A stretch of 64,000 bases of DNA from Embiotoca jacksoni (lineage: Eukaryota; Chordata; Actinopteri; Embiotocidae). The translations under genes were made by a program, and so were the position numbers. Shown piece by piece: positions 12,637 to 28,273 of the stretch. The notes beneath the pieces were generated by a model. The model saw only the letters and a program-made list of their open reading frames with translations, made no database searches and was not told the DNA's origin. How positions within the stretch are numbered: position 1 is the stretch's first letter; each line of letters begins with the position of its first letter. Location: assembly GCA_022577435.1 (NCBI GenBank), contig JAKOON010000108.1, positions 384,001 to 448,000 of the forward strand, given 5' to 3'.

Positions 12637-13539
12637 CAAGAACAACATCTGGAACACAAGTATGACATCTAGAAGACAAGTACAACATCTGGAACACAAG
12701 TAGAACATCTGGAACACAAGTACAACATCTAGAACACAGGTAGAACAACTGGAACACAAGAACAACACTTGGAAAACAAGTAGAACATCTGGAACACAAG
12801 AACATCATCTGGAACACAAGTACGCCATCTGGAAAACAAGTACAACATCTGGAACACAGGTACAACATCTGGAACACAAGTACAACATTTGGAAAACCAG
12901 TACAACATCTGGAACACAAGTACAACATCTGGAACACAAGTAGAACATCTGGAAAACGAGTATAACTTCTGGAAAATAAGTGCAACATTTGGAAAATAAG
13001 TGCAACATCTGGAACACAAATACAACTTCTGGAACACAAGTACAACATCTAGATCACAAGTACAACATCTGGAACACAAGCAGAACATCTGGAACACAAG
13101 CAGAACATCTGGAACACAAGCAGGAGATCGGGAACACAAGTAGAACATCTGCAACACAAGTACAACATCTGCAACACGAGAACAATATCTGGAAGAAAAA
13201 AAAAACAGCTTCTGGAACACAAGTACAACATCTGGAACACAAAAACAAAATCCGGAACACAAGTAGAACATCTGGAAAACAAGTAGAACATCGGGAACAC
13301 AAGTACAACATTTGGAACACAAGAACAACATCTGGAAAACAGGTATGACATCTGGAACAAAAGAATATCATCCGGAACACAAGTACAACATCTGGATCAC
13401 AAGTACAACATCTGGAACACAAGAACAACATATTGAACAGAAGCAAAACATCTCGAACAAAAAAACAACATCTGGAACACAAGTAGAACATCTGGAAAAC
13501 AAGTAGAACATCGGGAAAATAAGTAGAACATCTGGAACA
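12637..13539 (+). repeat. Module M2, 903-bp tandem unit, copy 2 of 3
   Basis: This repeats 11734-12636 at an offset of exactly 903 bp. It carries its own A10 run (13196-13205) and the tacgcc variant, shared with the third copy and with the second copies in other tandem pairs. The offset is exact across the unit, so no insertion or deletion has occurred since the duplication. Confidence 0.9.
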
Positions 13540-16500
13540 CAAGAACAACATCTGGAACACAAGTATGACATCTAGAAGACAAGTACAACATCTGGAACAC
13601 AAGTAGAACATCTGGAACACAAGTACAACATCTAGAACACAGGTAGAACAACTGGAACACAAGAACAACACTTGGAAAACAAGTAGAACATCTGGAACAC
13701 AAGAACATCATCTGGAACACAAGTACGCCATCTGGAAAACAAGTACAACATCTGGAACACAGGTACAACATCTGGAACACAAGTACAACATTTGGAAAAC
13801 CAGTACAACATCTGGAACACAAGTACAACATCTGGAACACAAGTAGAACATCTGGAAAACGAGTATAACTTCTGGAAAATAAGTGCAACATTTGGAAAAT
13901 AAGTGCAACATCTGGAACACAAATACAACTTCTGGAACACAAGTACAACATCTAGATCACAAGTACAACATCTGGAACACAAGCAGAACATCTGGAACAC
14001 AAGCAGAACATCTGGAACACAAGCTGGAGATCTGGAACACAAGTAGAACATCTGCAACACAAGTACAACATCTGGATCACAAGTACAACATCTGGAACAC
14101 AGGAATATCATCCGGAACACAAGTACAACATCTGGATCACAAGTACAACATCTGGAACAGAATTAGAACATCTGCAACACAAGCAGAACATCTGGAACAC
14201 AAGTACAACATCTGGAACACAAGTAGAGCACCATGAAAACACCTACAAAAACATCTGGAACACAAGAGGAACATCTGGAAAACAAGTGGAACATAGGGAA
14301 AACAAGTAGAACATCGGAAACACAAGTAGAACATCTGTAACACAAGAACAACACTTGGAACACAAGTAGAAAAGTAGAACATCTGGAACACAAGAACATC
14401 ATCTGGAACACAAGTACACCATCTTGAACACAAGTAGAACATCTGCAACACAAGTAGAACATCTGGAATACAAGAACAACATCTGGAACACCAGTACAAC
14501 ATCTGGAACACAAGTACAACATTTGGAAGACAAGAACAACATCTGGAACACAAGTATGACATCTGGAAGACAAGTAGAACATCTGGAACACAGGTGCAAC
14601 ATCTGGAACACAAATACAACTTCTGGAACACAAGACCAACATCTGGATCACAAGTACAACATCTGGAACACAATAACAACATATTGAACACAAGCAAAAC
14701 ATCTCGAACAAAAAAACAACATCTGGAACACAAGCAGAACATCTGGAACACAAGCAAAATATCTCGAACAAAAAAACAACATCTGGAAAACAAGTAGAAC
14801 ATCTTCAACACAAGTACAACATCTGCAACACGAGAACAACATCTGGAAAACAAATACAACATCTGGAACACAAGTACAACATCTGGAACACAAAAACAAA
14901 ATCTGGAACACAAGTAGAACATCTGGAAAACAAGTAGAACATTGGAAACATGAGTAGAACATCTGCAATACAAGTAGAACATCTGGGAACAGATAAACAA
15001 CATTTGGGACAGAAGAACAACATCTGGAACACAAGCAGAAAATCTGGAACACAAGAACAACATCTGGAACACAAGTATGGCATCTGGAACACAAGTAGAA
15101 CATCTGGAAGACAAGTAGAACATCTGGAACACAAGTAGAACATCTGCAACACAAGTAGAACATCTGGAACACAAGAACAACACTTGGAACACAAGTAGAA
15201 AAGTAGAACATCTGGAACACAAGAACATCATCTGGAACACAAGTACACAATCTGGAAAACAAGTACAACATCTGGAACACAAGTATAACATCTGGAACAC
15301 AAGTAGAACATCTGCAACACAAGTAGAACATCTGGAACACAAGAACAACATCTGGAACACCAGTACAACATCTGGAACACCAGAATAACATCTGGAACAC
15401 AAGAGGAACATCTGGAAAACAAGTGCAAAATCTGGAACACAAGAGGAACATCTGGAAAACAAGTGGAACATAGGGAACACAAGTAGAACATCGGCAACAC
15501 AAGTAGAACATCTGTAACACAAGTAGAACATCTGGAAAACAAGTAGAACATCTGGAACACGTGTTGAACATCTGGAACACAAGAACAACTTCTGGAACAC
15601 AAGTACAACATTTGGAACACAAGTACACCATCTGGAAAACAAGTACACCATCTAGAAAACAAGTACAACATCTGGAACTCAAGAAGAACATGTGGAACAC
15701 AAGTACAACTTCTGGAACACAAGTACAACATTTGGAAAACAAGTACACCATCTGGAAAACAAGTACACCATCTGGAAAACAAGTACAACATCTGCAACAC
15801 AAGTACAACATCTGGAAAACAAGTACAACATCTGGAACAGAAGTAGAACATCTGGAACACAAGCAAAACATCTCGAAAAAAAACAACAACATCTGGAACA
15901 CAAGAACAACATCTGGAAAACAAGAATGACATCTGGAACACAGGAATATCATCCAGAACACAAGTACAACATCTGGATCACAAGTACAACATCTGGAACA
16001 CAGGAATATCATCCGGAACACAAGTACAACATCTGGATCACAAGTACAACATCTGGAACAGAAGTAGAACATCTGGAACACAAGCAAAACATCTCGAACA
16101 AAAAAAACAACATCTGGAACACAAGCAGAACATCTGGAACACAAATAAAACATCTGCAACACAAGTACAACATCTGTAACACGAGAACAACATCTGGAAA
16201 AGAAGTACAACATCTGGAACACAAGAACAACATATTGAACACAAGCAAAACATCTCGAACAAAAAAACAACATCTGGAACACAAGCAGAACATCTGGAAC
16301 ACAAGCAGGAGATCTGGAACACAAGAAGAACATCTGCAACACAAGTACAACATCTGCAACACGAGAACAAGATCTGGAAAACAAAAACAACTTCTGTAAC
16401 ACAAGTACAACATCGGGAGCACAAAAACAAAATCTGGAACACAAGTAGAACATCTGGAAAACAAGTAGAACATCGGGAACACAAGTAGAACATCTGGAAC

Positions 16501-17404
16501 ACGAGAACAACATCTGGAACACAAGTATGACATCTAGAAGACAAGTACAACATCTGGAACACAAGTAGAACATCTGGAACACAAGTACAACATCTAGAAC
16601 ACAGGTAGAACAACTGGAACACAAGAACAACACTTGGAAAACAAGTAGAACATCTGGAACACAAGAACATCATCTGGAACACAAGTACACCATCTGGAAA
16701 ACAAGTACAACATCTGGAACACAGGTACAACATCTGGAACAGAAGTACAACATTTGGAAAACCAGTACAACATCTGGAACACAAGTACAACATCTGGAAC
16801 ACAAGTAGAACATCTGGAAAACGAGTATAACTTCTGGAAAATAAGTGCAACATTTGGAAAATAAGTGCAACATCTGGAACACAAATACAACTTCTGGAAC
16901 ACAAGTACAACATCTAGATCACAAGTACAACATCTGGAACACAAGCAGAACATCTGGAACACAAGCAGAACATCTGGAACACAAGCAGGAGATCGGGAAC
17001 ACAAGTAGAACATCTGCAACACAAGTACAACATCTGCAACACGAGAACAATATCTGGAAGAAAAAAAAAACAGCTTCTGGAACACAAGTACAACATCTGG
17101 AACACAAAAACAAAATCCGGAACACAAGTAGAACATCTGGAAAACAAGTAGAACATCGGGAACACAAGTACAACATTTGGAACACAAGAACAACATCTGG
17201 AAAACAGGTATGACATCTGGAACAAAAGAATATCATCCGGAACACAAGTACAACATCTGGATCACAAGTACAACATCTGGAACACAAGAACAACATATTG
17301 AACAGAAGCAAAACATCTCGAACAAAAAAACAACATCTGGAACACAAGTAGAACATCTGGAAAACAAGTAGAACATCGGGAAAATAAGTAGAACATCTGG
17401 AACA
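13540..17404 (+). repeat. Higher-order unit U2, 3,865 bp (shortest)
   Basis: Order: incomplete M2 13540-14079, M3 14080-15557, M4 from 15558, a 3' fragment of M1 about 16211-16501, and a 903-bp M2 unit 16502-17404 (A10 run 17061-17070). U2 matches U1 at an offset of 12,473 over its first 2 kb and matches the next unit at an offset of 3,865. M4 joins M1 inside the monomer ctggaaaagaagtacaac, bypassing all of M5 and the first part of M1. It is the minimal form of the higher-order unit in this window. Confidence 0.86.
16502..17404 (+). repeat. Module M2, 903-bp unit in U2
   Basis: This is a full 903-bp M2 with the A10 run at 17061-17070 and the gaatatcatccgg segment. It is followed directly by an incomplete M2 at 17405. 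It matches 11734-12636 at an offset of 4,768 and 35319-36221 at an offset of 18,817. Confidence 0.88.
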
Positions 17405-20400
17405 CAAGAACAACATCTGGAACACAAGTATGACATCTAGAAGACAAGTACAACATCTGGAACACAAGTAGAACATCTGGAACACAAGTACAACATCTAG
17501 AACACAGGTAGAACAACTGGAACACAAGAACAACACTTGGAAAACAAGTAGAACATCTGGAACACAAGAACATCATCTGGAACACAAGTACGCCATCTGG
17601 AAAACAAGTACAACATCTGGAACACAGGTACAACATCTGGAACACAAGTACAACATTTGGAAAACCAGTACAACATCTGGAACACAAGTACAACATCTGG
17701 AACACAAGTAGAACATCTGGAAAACGAGTATAACTTCTGGAAAATAAGTGCAACATTTGGAAAATAAGTGCAACATCTGGAACACAAATACAACTTCTGG
17801 AACACAAGTACAACATCTAGATCACAAGTACAACATCTGGAACACAAGCAGAACATCTGGAACACAAGCAGAACATCTGGAACACAAGCTGGAGATCTGG
17901 AACACAAGTAGAACATCTGCAACACAAGTACAACATCTGGATCACAAGTACAACATCTGGAACACAGGAATATCATCCGGAACACAAGTACAACATCTGG
18001 ATCACAAGTACAACATCTGGAACAGAATTAGAACATCTGCAACACAAGCAGAACATCTGGAACACAAGTACAACATCTGGAACACAAGTAGAGCACCATG
18101 AAAACACCTACAAAAACATCTGGAACACAAGAGGAACATCTGGAAAACAAGTGGAACATAGGGAAAACAAGTAGAACATCGGAAACACAAGTAGAACATC
18201 TGTAACACAAGAACAACACTTGGAACACAAGTAGAAAAGTAGAACATCTGGAACACAAGAACATCATCTGGAACACAAGTACACCATCTTGAACACAAGT
18301 AGAACATCTGCAACACAAGTAGAACATCTGGAATACAAGAACAACATCTGGAACACCAGTACAACATCTGGAACACAAGTACAACATTTGGAAGACAAGA
18401 ACAACATCTGGAACACAAGTATGACATCTGGAAGACAAGTAGAACATCTGGAACACAGGTGCAACATCTGGAACACAAATACAACTTCTGGAACACAAGA
18501 CCAACATCTGGATCACAAGTACAACATCTGGAACACAATAACAACATATTGAACACAAGCAAAACATCTCGAACAAAAAAACAACATCTGGAACACAAGC
18601 AGAACATCTGGAACACAAGCAAAATATCTCGAACAAAAAAACAACATCTGGAAAACAAGTAGAACATCTTCAACACAAGTACAACATCTGCAACACGAGA
18701 ACAACATCTGGAAAACAAATACAACATCTGGAACACAAGTACAACATCTGGAACACAAAAACAAAATCTGGAACACAAGTAGAACATCTGGAAAACAAGT
18801 AGAACATTGGAAACATGAGTAGAACATCTGCAATACAAGTAGAACATCTGGGAACAGATAAACAACATTTGGGACAGAAGAACAACATCTGGAACACAAG
18901 CAGAAAATCTGGAACACAAGAACAACATCTGGAACACAAGTATGGCATCTGGAACACAAGTAGAACATCTGGAAGACAAGTAGAACATCTGGAACACAAG
19001 TAGAACATCTGCAACACAAGTAGAACATCTGGAACACAAGAACAACACTTGGAACACAAGTAGAAAAGTAGAACATCTGGAACACAAGAACATCATCTGG
19101 AACACAAGTACACAATCTGGAAAACAAGTACAACATCTGGAACACAAGTATAACATCTGGAACACAAGTAGAACATCTGCAACACAAGTAGAACATCTGG
19201 AACACAAGAACAACATCTGGAACACCAGTACAACATCTGGAACACCAGAATAACATCTGGAACACAAGAGGAACATCTGGAAAACAAGTGCAAAATCTGG
19301 AACACAAGAGGAACATCTGGAAAACAAGTGGAACATAGGGAACACAAGTAGAACATCGGCAACACAAGTAGAACATCTGTAACACAAGTAGAACATCTGG
19401 AAAACAAGTAGAACATCTGGAACACGTGTTGAACATCTGGAACACAAGAACAACTTCTGGAACACAAGTACAACATTTGGAACACAAGTACACCATCTGG
19501 AAAACAAGTACACCATCTAGAAAACAAGTACAACATCTGGAACTCAAGAAGAACATGTGGAACACAAGTACAACTTCTGGAACACAAGTACAACATTTGG
19601 AAAACAAGTACACCATCTGGAAAACAAGTACACCATCTGGAAAACAAGTACAACATCTGCAACACAAGTACAACATCTGGAAAACAAGTACAACATCTGG
19701 AACAGAAGTAGAACATCTGGAACACAAGCAAAACATCTCGAAAAAAAACAACAACATCTGGAACACAAGAACAACATCTGGAAAACAAGAATGACATCTG
19801 GAACACAGGAATATCATCCAGAACACAAGTACAACATCTGGATCACAAGTACAACATCTGGAACACAGGAATATCATCCGGAACACAAGTACAACATCTG
19901 GATCACAAGTACAACATCTGGAACAGAAGTAGAACATCTGGAACACAAGCAAAACATCTCGAACAAAAAAAACAACATCTGGAACACAAGCAGAACATCT
20001 GGAACACAAATAAAACATCTGCAACACAAGTACAACATCTGTAACACGAGAACAACATCTGGAAAAGAAGTACAACATCTGAAACACAAGTAGAACATCT
20101 GCAACACAAGCAGAACATCTGGAACACAAGTACAACATCTGGAACACAAGAGGAACATCTGGAAAACAAGTGGAACATAGGGAACACAAGTAGAACATCT
20201 GTAACACAGGTAGAACATCTGGAACACTAGTACAACATTTGGAACAGAAGAACAACATCTGGAAAACAAGTTTGACATCTGGAACACAAGAATATCATCC
20301 GGAACACAAGTAGAACATTTGGAACACAGGTGGAACATCTGGAACACTAGAACAACACTTGGAAAACAAGTACAACATCTGGAACACAAGTACAACATCT

Positions 20401-23354
20401 GGAACACAAGTAGAACATCTGGAAAACGAGTATAACTTCTGGAAAATAAGTGCAACATTTGGAAAATAAGTGCAACATCTGGAACACAAATACAACTTCT
20501 GGAACATAAGTACAAAATTTGGAAAACAAGTACAACATCTGGAACACAAATACAACTTCTGGAACACAAGTACAACATCTAGATCACAAGTACAACATCT
20601 GGAACACAAGCAGAACATCTGGAACACAAGCAGAACATCTGGAACACAAGCAGGAGATCTGGAACACAAGAAGAACATCTGCAACACAAGTACAACATCT
20701 GCAACACGAGAACAAGATCTGGAAAACAAAAACAACTTCTGTAACACAAGTACAACATCGGGAGCACAAAAACAAAATCTGGAACACAAGTAGAACATCT
20801 GGAAAACAAGTAGAACATTGGAAACACGAGTAGAACATCTGCAACACAAGTAGAACATCTGGGAACAGATAAACAACATTTGGGACAGAAGAACAACATC
20901 TGGAACACAAGCAGAAAATCTGGAACACAAGAACAACATCTGGAACACAAGTATGGCATCTGGAACACAAGTAGAACATCTGGAAGACAAGTAGAACATC
21001 TGGAACACAAGTAGAACATCTGCAACACAAGTAGAACATCTGGAACACAAGAACAACACTTGGAACACAAGTAGAAAAGTAGAACATCTGGAACACAAGA
21101 ACATCATCTGGAAAACAAGTACACAATCTGGAAAACAAGTACAACATCTGGAACACAAGAGGAACATCTGGAAAACAAGTGGAACATAGGGAACACAAGT
21201 AGAACATCGGCAACACAAGTAGAACATCTGTAACACAAGTAGAACATCTGGAAAACAAGTAGAACATCTGGAACACGTGTTGAACATCTGGAACACAAGA
21301 ACAACTTCTGGAACACAAGTACAACATTTGGAACACAAGTACACCATCTGGAAAACAAGTACACCATCTGGAAAACAAGTACAACATCTGGAACTCAAGA
21401 AGAACATGTGGAACACAAGTACAACTTCTGGAACACAAGTACAACATTTGGAAAACAAGTACACCATCTGGAAAACAAGTACACCATCTGGAAAACAAGT
21501 ACAACATCTGCAACACAAGTACAACATCTGGAAAACAAGTACAACATCTGGAACAGAAGTAGAACATCTGGAACACAAGCAAAACATCTCGGAAAAAAAA
21601 CAACAACATCTGGAACACAAGAACAACATCTGGAAAACAAGAATGACATCTGGAACACAGGAATATCATCCAGGACACAAGTACAACATCTGGATCACAA
21701 GTACAACATCTGGAACACAGGAATATCATCCGGAACACAAGTACAACATCTGGATCACAAGTACAACATCTGGAACAGAAGTAGAACATCTGGAACACAA
21801 GCAAAACATCTCGAACAAAAAAAACAACATCTGCAACACAAGCAGAACATCTGGAACACAAATAAAACATCTGCAACACAAGTACAACATCTGTAACACG
21901 AGAACAACATCTGGAAAACAAGTACAACATCTGAAACACAAGTAGAACATCTGCAACACAAGCAGAACATCTGGAACACAAGTACAACATCTGGAACACA
22001 AGTAGAGCACCTGGAAAACACCTGGAACACAAGTGCAAAATCTGGAACACAAGAGGAACATCTGGAAAACAAGTGGAACATAGGGAACACAAGTAGAACA
22101 TCTGTAACACAAGTAGTACATCTGGAAAACAAGTAGAACATCTGGAACACAGGTAGAACATCTGGAACACTAGTACAACATTTGGAACAGAAGAACAACA
22201 TCTGGAAAACAAGTGTGACATCTGGAACACAAGAATATCATCCGGAACACAAGTAGAACATTTGGAACACAGGTGGAACATCTGGAACACTAGAACAACA
22301 CTTGGAAAACAAGTACAACATCTGGAACACAAGTACAACATCTGGAACACAAGTAGAACATCTGGAAAACGAGTATAACTTCTGGAAAATAAGTGCAACA
22401 TTTGGAAAATAAGTGCAACATCTGGAACACAAATACAACTTCTGGAACATAAGTACAAAATTTGGAAAACAAGTACAACATCTGGAACACAAGTAGAACA
22501 TCTGCAACACAAGTAGAACATCTGTAACACTAGTAGAACATCTGGATAACTAGTAGAACATCTGGAACACAAGAACAACATCTGGAACACAAGTACAACA
22601 TTTGGAACAGAAGAACAACATCTGGAACAGAAGCAGAAAATCTGGAACACAAGAACAACATCTGGAACTCAAGTATGACATCTGGAACAGATAAATAACA
22701 TCTGGAACACCAGTACAACATATGGAACACGAGAACAACATCTGCAATTCAAGAACAACATCTGGAAAACAAGTATGACATTTGGAACACAAGAACATCA
22801 TCCGGAACACATGTACAACATCTGGATCACAAGTACAACATCTGGAACACAAGAACAAAATTTGGAAAACAAGAACATCTGGAACACAAGTATGACATCT
22901 GGAAGACAAGTAGAACATCTGGAACACAGGTGGAACATCTGGAACACAAGAACAACACTTGGAACACAAGTACAACATTTGGAAAACAAGTACAACATCT
23001 GGAACACAAGAACAACATATTGAACACAAGCAAAACATCTCGAACAAAAAAACAACATCTGGAACACAAGCAGAACATCTGGAACACAAGCAGGAGATCT
23101 GGAACACAAGAAGAACATCTGCAACACAAGTACAACATCTGCAACACGAGAACAAGATCTGGAAAACAAAAACAACTTCTGTAACACAAGTACAACATCG
23201 GGAGCACAAAAACAAAATCTGGAACACAAGTAGAACATCTGGAAAACAAGTAGAACATCGGGAACACAAGTAGAACATCTGGAACACGAGAACAACATCT
23301 GGAACACAAGTATGACATCTAGAAGACAAGTACAACATCTGGAACACAAGTAGA

Positions 23355-25260
23355 ACATCTGGAAAACAAGTGGAAGATCGGGAACACAAGTAGAACATCT
23401 GCAACACAAGTAGAACATCTGTAACACTAGTAGAACATCTGGATAACTAGTAGAACATCTGGAAAACATGTTGAACATCTGGAACACAAGAACAACATCT
23501 GGAACACAAGTACAACATTTGGAACAGAAGAACAACATCTGGAACACAAGCAGAAAATCTGGAACACAAGAACAACATCTGTAACTCAAGTATGACATCT
23601 GGAACAGATAAATAACATCTGGAACACCAGTACAACATATGGAACACAAATACAACTTCTGGAACACAAGTACAACATCTAGATCACAAGTACAACATCT
23701 GGAACACAAGCAGAACATCTGGAACACAAGCAGAACATCTGGAACACAAGCAGGAGATCTGGAACACAAGAAGAACATCTGCAACACAAGTACAACATCT
23801 GCAACACGAGAACAAGATCTGGAAAACAAAAACAACTTCTGTAACACAAGTACAACATCGGGAGCACAAAAACAAAATCTGGAACACAAGAACAACATCT
23901 GGAAAACAAGAATGACATCTGGAACACAGGAATATCATCCAGAACACAAGTACAACATCTGGATCACAAGTACAACATCTGGAACAGAAGTAGAACATCT
24001 GGAACACAAGCAAAACATCTCGAACAAAAAAAACAACATCTGGAACACAAGCAGAACATCTGGAACACAAATAAAACATCTGCAACACCAGTACAACATC
24101 TGTAACACGAGAACAACATCTGGAAAACAAGTACAACATCTGAAACACAAGTAGAACATCTGCAACACAAGCAGAACATCTGGAACACAAGTAGAACATC
24201 TGTAACACAAGTAGTACATCTGGAAAACAAGTAGAACATCTGGAACACAGGTAGAACATCTGGAACACTAGTACAACATTTGGAACAGAAGAACAACATC
24301 TGGAAAACAAGTTTGACATCTGGAACACAAGAATATCATCCGGAACACAAGTAGAACATTTGGAACACAGGTGGAACATCTGGAACACTAGAACAACACT
24401 TGGAAAACAAGTACAACATCTGGAACACAAGTACAACATCTGGAACACAAGTAGAACATCTGGAAAACGAGTATAACTTCTGGAAAATAAGTGCAACATT
24501 TGGAAAATAAGTGCAACATCTGGAACACAAATACAACTTCTGGAACATAAGTACAAAATTTGGAAAACAAGTACAACATCTGGAACACGAGTACAACATC
24601 TGGAACACAAGTAGAACATCTGGAAAACAAGTGGAAGATCGGGAACACAAGTAGAACATCTGCAACACAAGTAGAACATCTGTAACACTAGTAGAACATC
24701 TGGATAACTAGTAGAACATCTGGAAAACATGTTGAACATCTGGAACACAAGAACAACATCTGGAACACAAGTACAACATTTGGAACAGAAGAACAACATC
24801 TGGAACACAAGCAGAAAATCTGGAACACAAGAACAACATATTGAACACAAGCAAAACATCTCGAACAAAAAAACAACATCTGGAACACAAGCAGAACATC
24901 TGGAACACAAGCAAAATATCTCGAACAAAAAAACAACATCTGGAAAACAAGTAGAACATCTGCAACACAAGTACAACATCTGCAACACGAGAACAACATC
25001 TGGAAAACAAATACAACATCTGGAACACAAGCAGGAGATCGGGAACACAAGAAGAACATCTGCAACACAAGTACAACATCTGCAACACGAGAACAAGATC
25101 TGGAAAACAAAAACAACTTCTGTAACACAAGTACAACATCGGGAGCACAAAAACAAAATCTGGAACACAAGTAGAACATCTGGAAAACAAGTAGAACATC
25201 GGGAACACAAGTAGAACATCTGTAACACAAGTAGAACATCTGGAAAACAAGTAGAACATC
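23355..25260 (+). repeat. Mosaic segment of M5, M4, M3 and M1 pieces
   Basis: This segment joins short pieces of other modules: M5-like gtggaagatcggg to gataaataac (23355-23640), M2/M1-like ctagatcac to gggagcac (23641-23880), M4-like gaatgac and gaatatcatcc (about 23881-24118), M5 (about 24119-24830), M3-like ctcgaacaaa pairs (about 24831-25050) and an M1-like tail (about 25050-25210). It recurs intact at 42152-44057, 48808-50713 and 60260-62165, so the mosaic formed once and was then amplified as a block. Confidence 0.8.
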
Positions 25261-28200
25261 TGGAACACATGTTGAACATCTGGAACACAAGTAGAACATC
25301 TGCAACACAAGTAGAACATCTGGAACACAAGAACAACACTTGGAAAACAAGTAGAAAAGTAGAACATCTGGAACACAAGAACATCATCTGGAACACAAGT
25401 ACACCATCTTGAACACAAGTAGAACATCTGCAACACAAGTAGAACATCTGGAATACAAGAACAACATCTGGAACACCAGTACAACATCTGGAACACAAGT
25501 ACAACATTTGGAAGACAAGAACAACATCTGGAACACAAGTATGACATCTGGAAGACAAGTAGAACATCTGGAACACAGGTGCAACATCTGGAACACAAAT
25601 ACAACTTCTGGAACACAAGACCAACATGTGGATCACAAATACAACATCTGGAACACAATAACAACATATTGAACACAAGCAAAACATCTCGAACAAAAAA
25701 ACAACATCTGGAACACAAGCAGAACATCTGGAACACAAGCAAAATATCTCGAACAAAAAAACAACATCTGGAAAACAAGTAGAACATCTTCAACACAAGT
25801 ACAACATCTGCAACACGAGAACAACATCTGGAAAACAAATACAACATCTGGAACACAAGTACAACATCTGGAACACAAAAACAAAATCTGGAACACAAGT
25901 AGAACATCTGGAAAACAAGTAGAACATTGGAAACACGAGTAGAACATCTGCAATACAAGTAGAACATCTGGGAACAGATAAACAACATTTGGGACAGAAG
26001 AACAACATCTGGAACACAAGCAGAAAATCTGGAACACAAGAACAACATCTGGAACACAAGTATGGCATCTGGAACACAAGTAGAACATCTGGAAGACAAG
26101 TAGAACATCTGGAACACAAGTAGAACATCTGCAACACAAGTAGAACATCTGGAACACAAGAACAACACTTGGAACACAAGTAGAAAAGTAGAACATCTGG
26201 AACACAAGAACATCATCTGGAACATAAGTACACAATCTGGAAAACAAGTACAACATCTGGAACACAAGTATAACATCTGCAACACAAGTAGAACATCTGC
26301 AACACAAGTAGAACATCTGGAACACAAGAACAACATCTGGAACACCAGTACAACATCTGGAACACCAGAATAACATCTGGAACACAAGAGGAACATCTGG
26401 AAAACAAGTGAAAAATCTGGAACACTAGAGGAACATCTGGAAAACAAGTGGAACATAGGGAACACAAGTAGAACATCGGCAACGCAAGTAGAACATCTGT
26501 AACACAAGTAGAACATCTGGAAAACAAGTAGAACATCTGGAACACGTGTTGAACATCTGGAACACAAGAACAACTTCTGGAACACAAGTACAACATTTGG
26601 AACACAAGTACACCATCTGGAAAACAAGTACACCATCTGGAAAACAAGTACAACATCTGGAACTCAAGAAGAACATGTGGAACACAAGTACAACTTCTGG
26701 AACACAAGTACAACATTTGGAAAACAAGTACACCATCTGGAAAACAAGTACACCATCTGGAAAACAAGTACAACATCTGCAACACAAGTACAACATCTGG
26801 AAAACAAGTACAACATCTGGAACAGAAGTAGAACATCTGGAACACAAGCAAAACATCTCGAAAAAAAACAACAACATCTGGAACACAAGTACAACATCTG
26901 GAACACAAGTAGAGCACCTGGAAAACACCTGGAACACAAGTGCAAAATCTGGAACACAAGAGGAACATCTGGAAAACAAGTAGAACATAGGGAACACAAG
27001 TAGAACATCTGTAACACAAGTAGTACATCTGGAAAACAAGTAGAACATCTGGAACACAGGTAGAACATCTGGAACACTAGTACAACATTTGGAACAGAAG
27101 AACAACATCTGGAAAACAAGTTTGACATCTGGAACACAAGAATATCATCCGGAACACAAGTAGAACATTTGGAACACAGGTGGAACATCTGGAACACTAG
27201 AACAACACTTGGAAAACAAGTACAACATCTGGAACACAAGTACAACATCTGGAACACAAGTAGAACATCTGGAAAACGAGTATAACTTCTGGAAAATAAG
27301 TGCAACATTTGGAAAATAAGTGCAACATCTGGAACACAAATACAACTTCTGGAACATAAGTACAAAATTTCGAAAACAAGTACAACATCTGGAACACGAG
27401 TACAACATCTGGAACACAAGTAGAACATCTGGAAAACAAGTGGAAGATCGGGAACACAAGTAGAACATCTGCAACACAAGTAGAACATCTGTAACACTAG
27501 TAGAACATCTGGATAACTAGTAGAACATCTGGAAAACATGTTGAACATCTGGAACACAAGAACAACATCTGGAACACAAGTACAACATTTGGAACAGAAG
27601 AACAACATCTGGAACACAAGCAGAAAATCTGGAACACAAGAACAACATCTGGAACTCAAGTATGACATCTGGAACAGATAAATAACATCTGGAACACCAG
27701 TACAACATATGGAACACGAGAACAACATCTGCAATACAAGAACAACATCTGGAAAACAAGTATGACATTTGGAACACAAGAACATCATCCGGAACACATG
27801 TACAACATCTGGATCACAAGTACAACATCTGGAACACAAGAACAAAATTTGGAAAACAAGAACATCTGGAACACAAGTATGACATCTGGAAGACAAGTAG
27901 AACATCTGGAACACAGGTGGAACATCTGGAACACAAGAACAACACTTGGAACACAAGTACAACATTTGGAAAACAAGTACAACATCTGGAACACAAGAAC
28001 AACATATTGAACACAAGCAAAACATCTCGAACAAAAAAACAACATCTGGAACACAAGCAGAACATCTGGAACACAAGCAGGAGATCTGGAACACAAGAAG
28101 AACATCTGCAACACAAGTACAACATCTGCAACACGAGAACAAGATCTGGAAAACAAAAACAACTTCTGTAACACAAGTACAACATCGGGAGCACAAAAAC

Positions 28201-28273
28201 AAAATCTGGAACACAAGTAGAACATCTGGAAAACAAGTAGAACATCGGGAACACAAGTAGAACATCTGGAACA

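Larger units (their letters stand above)
1067..13539 (+). repeat. Higher-order unit U1, 12,473 bp
   Basis: U1 runs from one M2-to-M3 entry point to the next. Order inside: incomplete M2 1067-1606, M3 1607-3084, M4 3085-3700, M5 3701-4444, M1 4445-4956, M2 4957-5551, M5 5552-6495, M1 6496-7007, M2 7008-7877, a rearranged stretch 7878-8523, M3 8524-10021, M4 10022-10477, M5 10478-11221, M1 11222-11733, then two 903-bp M2 units to 13539. It therefore holds an older internal duplication: 1.76-5.5 kb matches 8.6-12.3 kb at an offset of 6,917, 6,937 and then 6,777, the changes being a 20-bp gain and a 160-bp loss. Confidence 0.85.

Noticed and set aside
3701..21910. The same 1,851-bp spacing between 3701 and 5552 and between the CACGTG sites 19423/21274, 38240/40091 and 56348/58199, as one shared duplication
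   Set aside because: The modules between the paired points differ (M5-M1-M2 in the first case, M4 plus the mosaic segment in the others), so the equal length is probably coincidence. The last three pairs are copies of one another.
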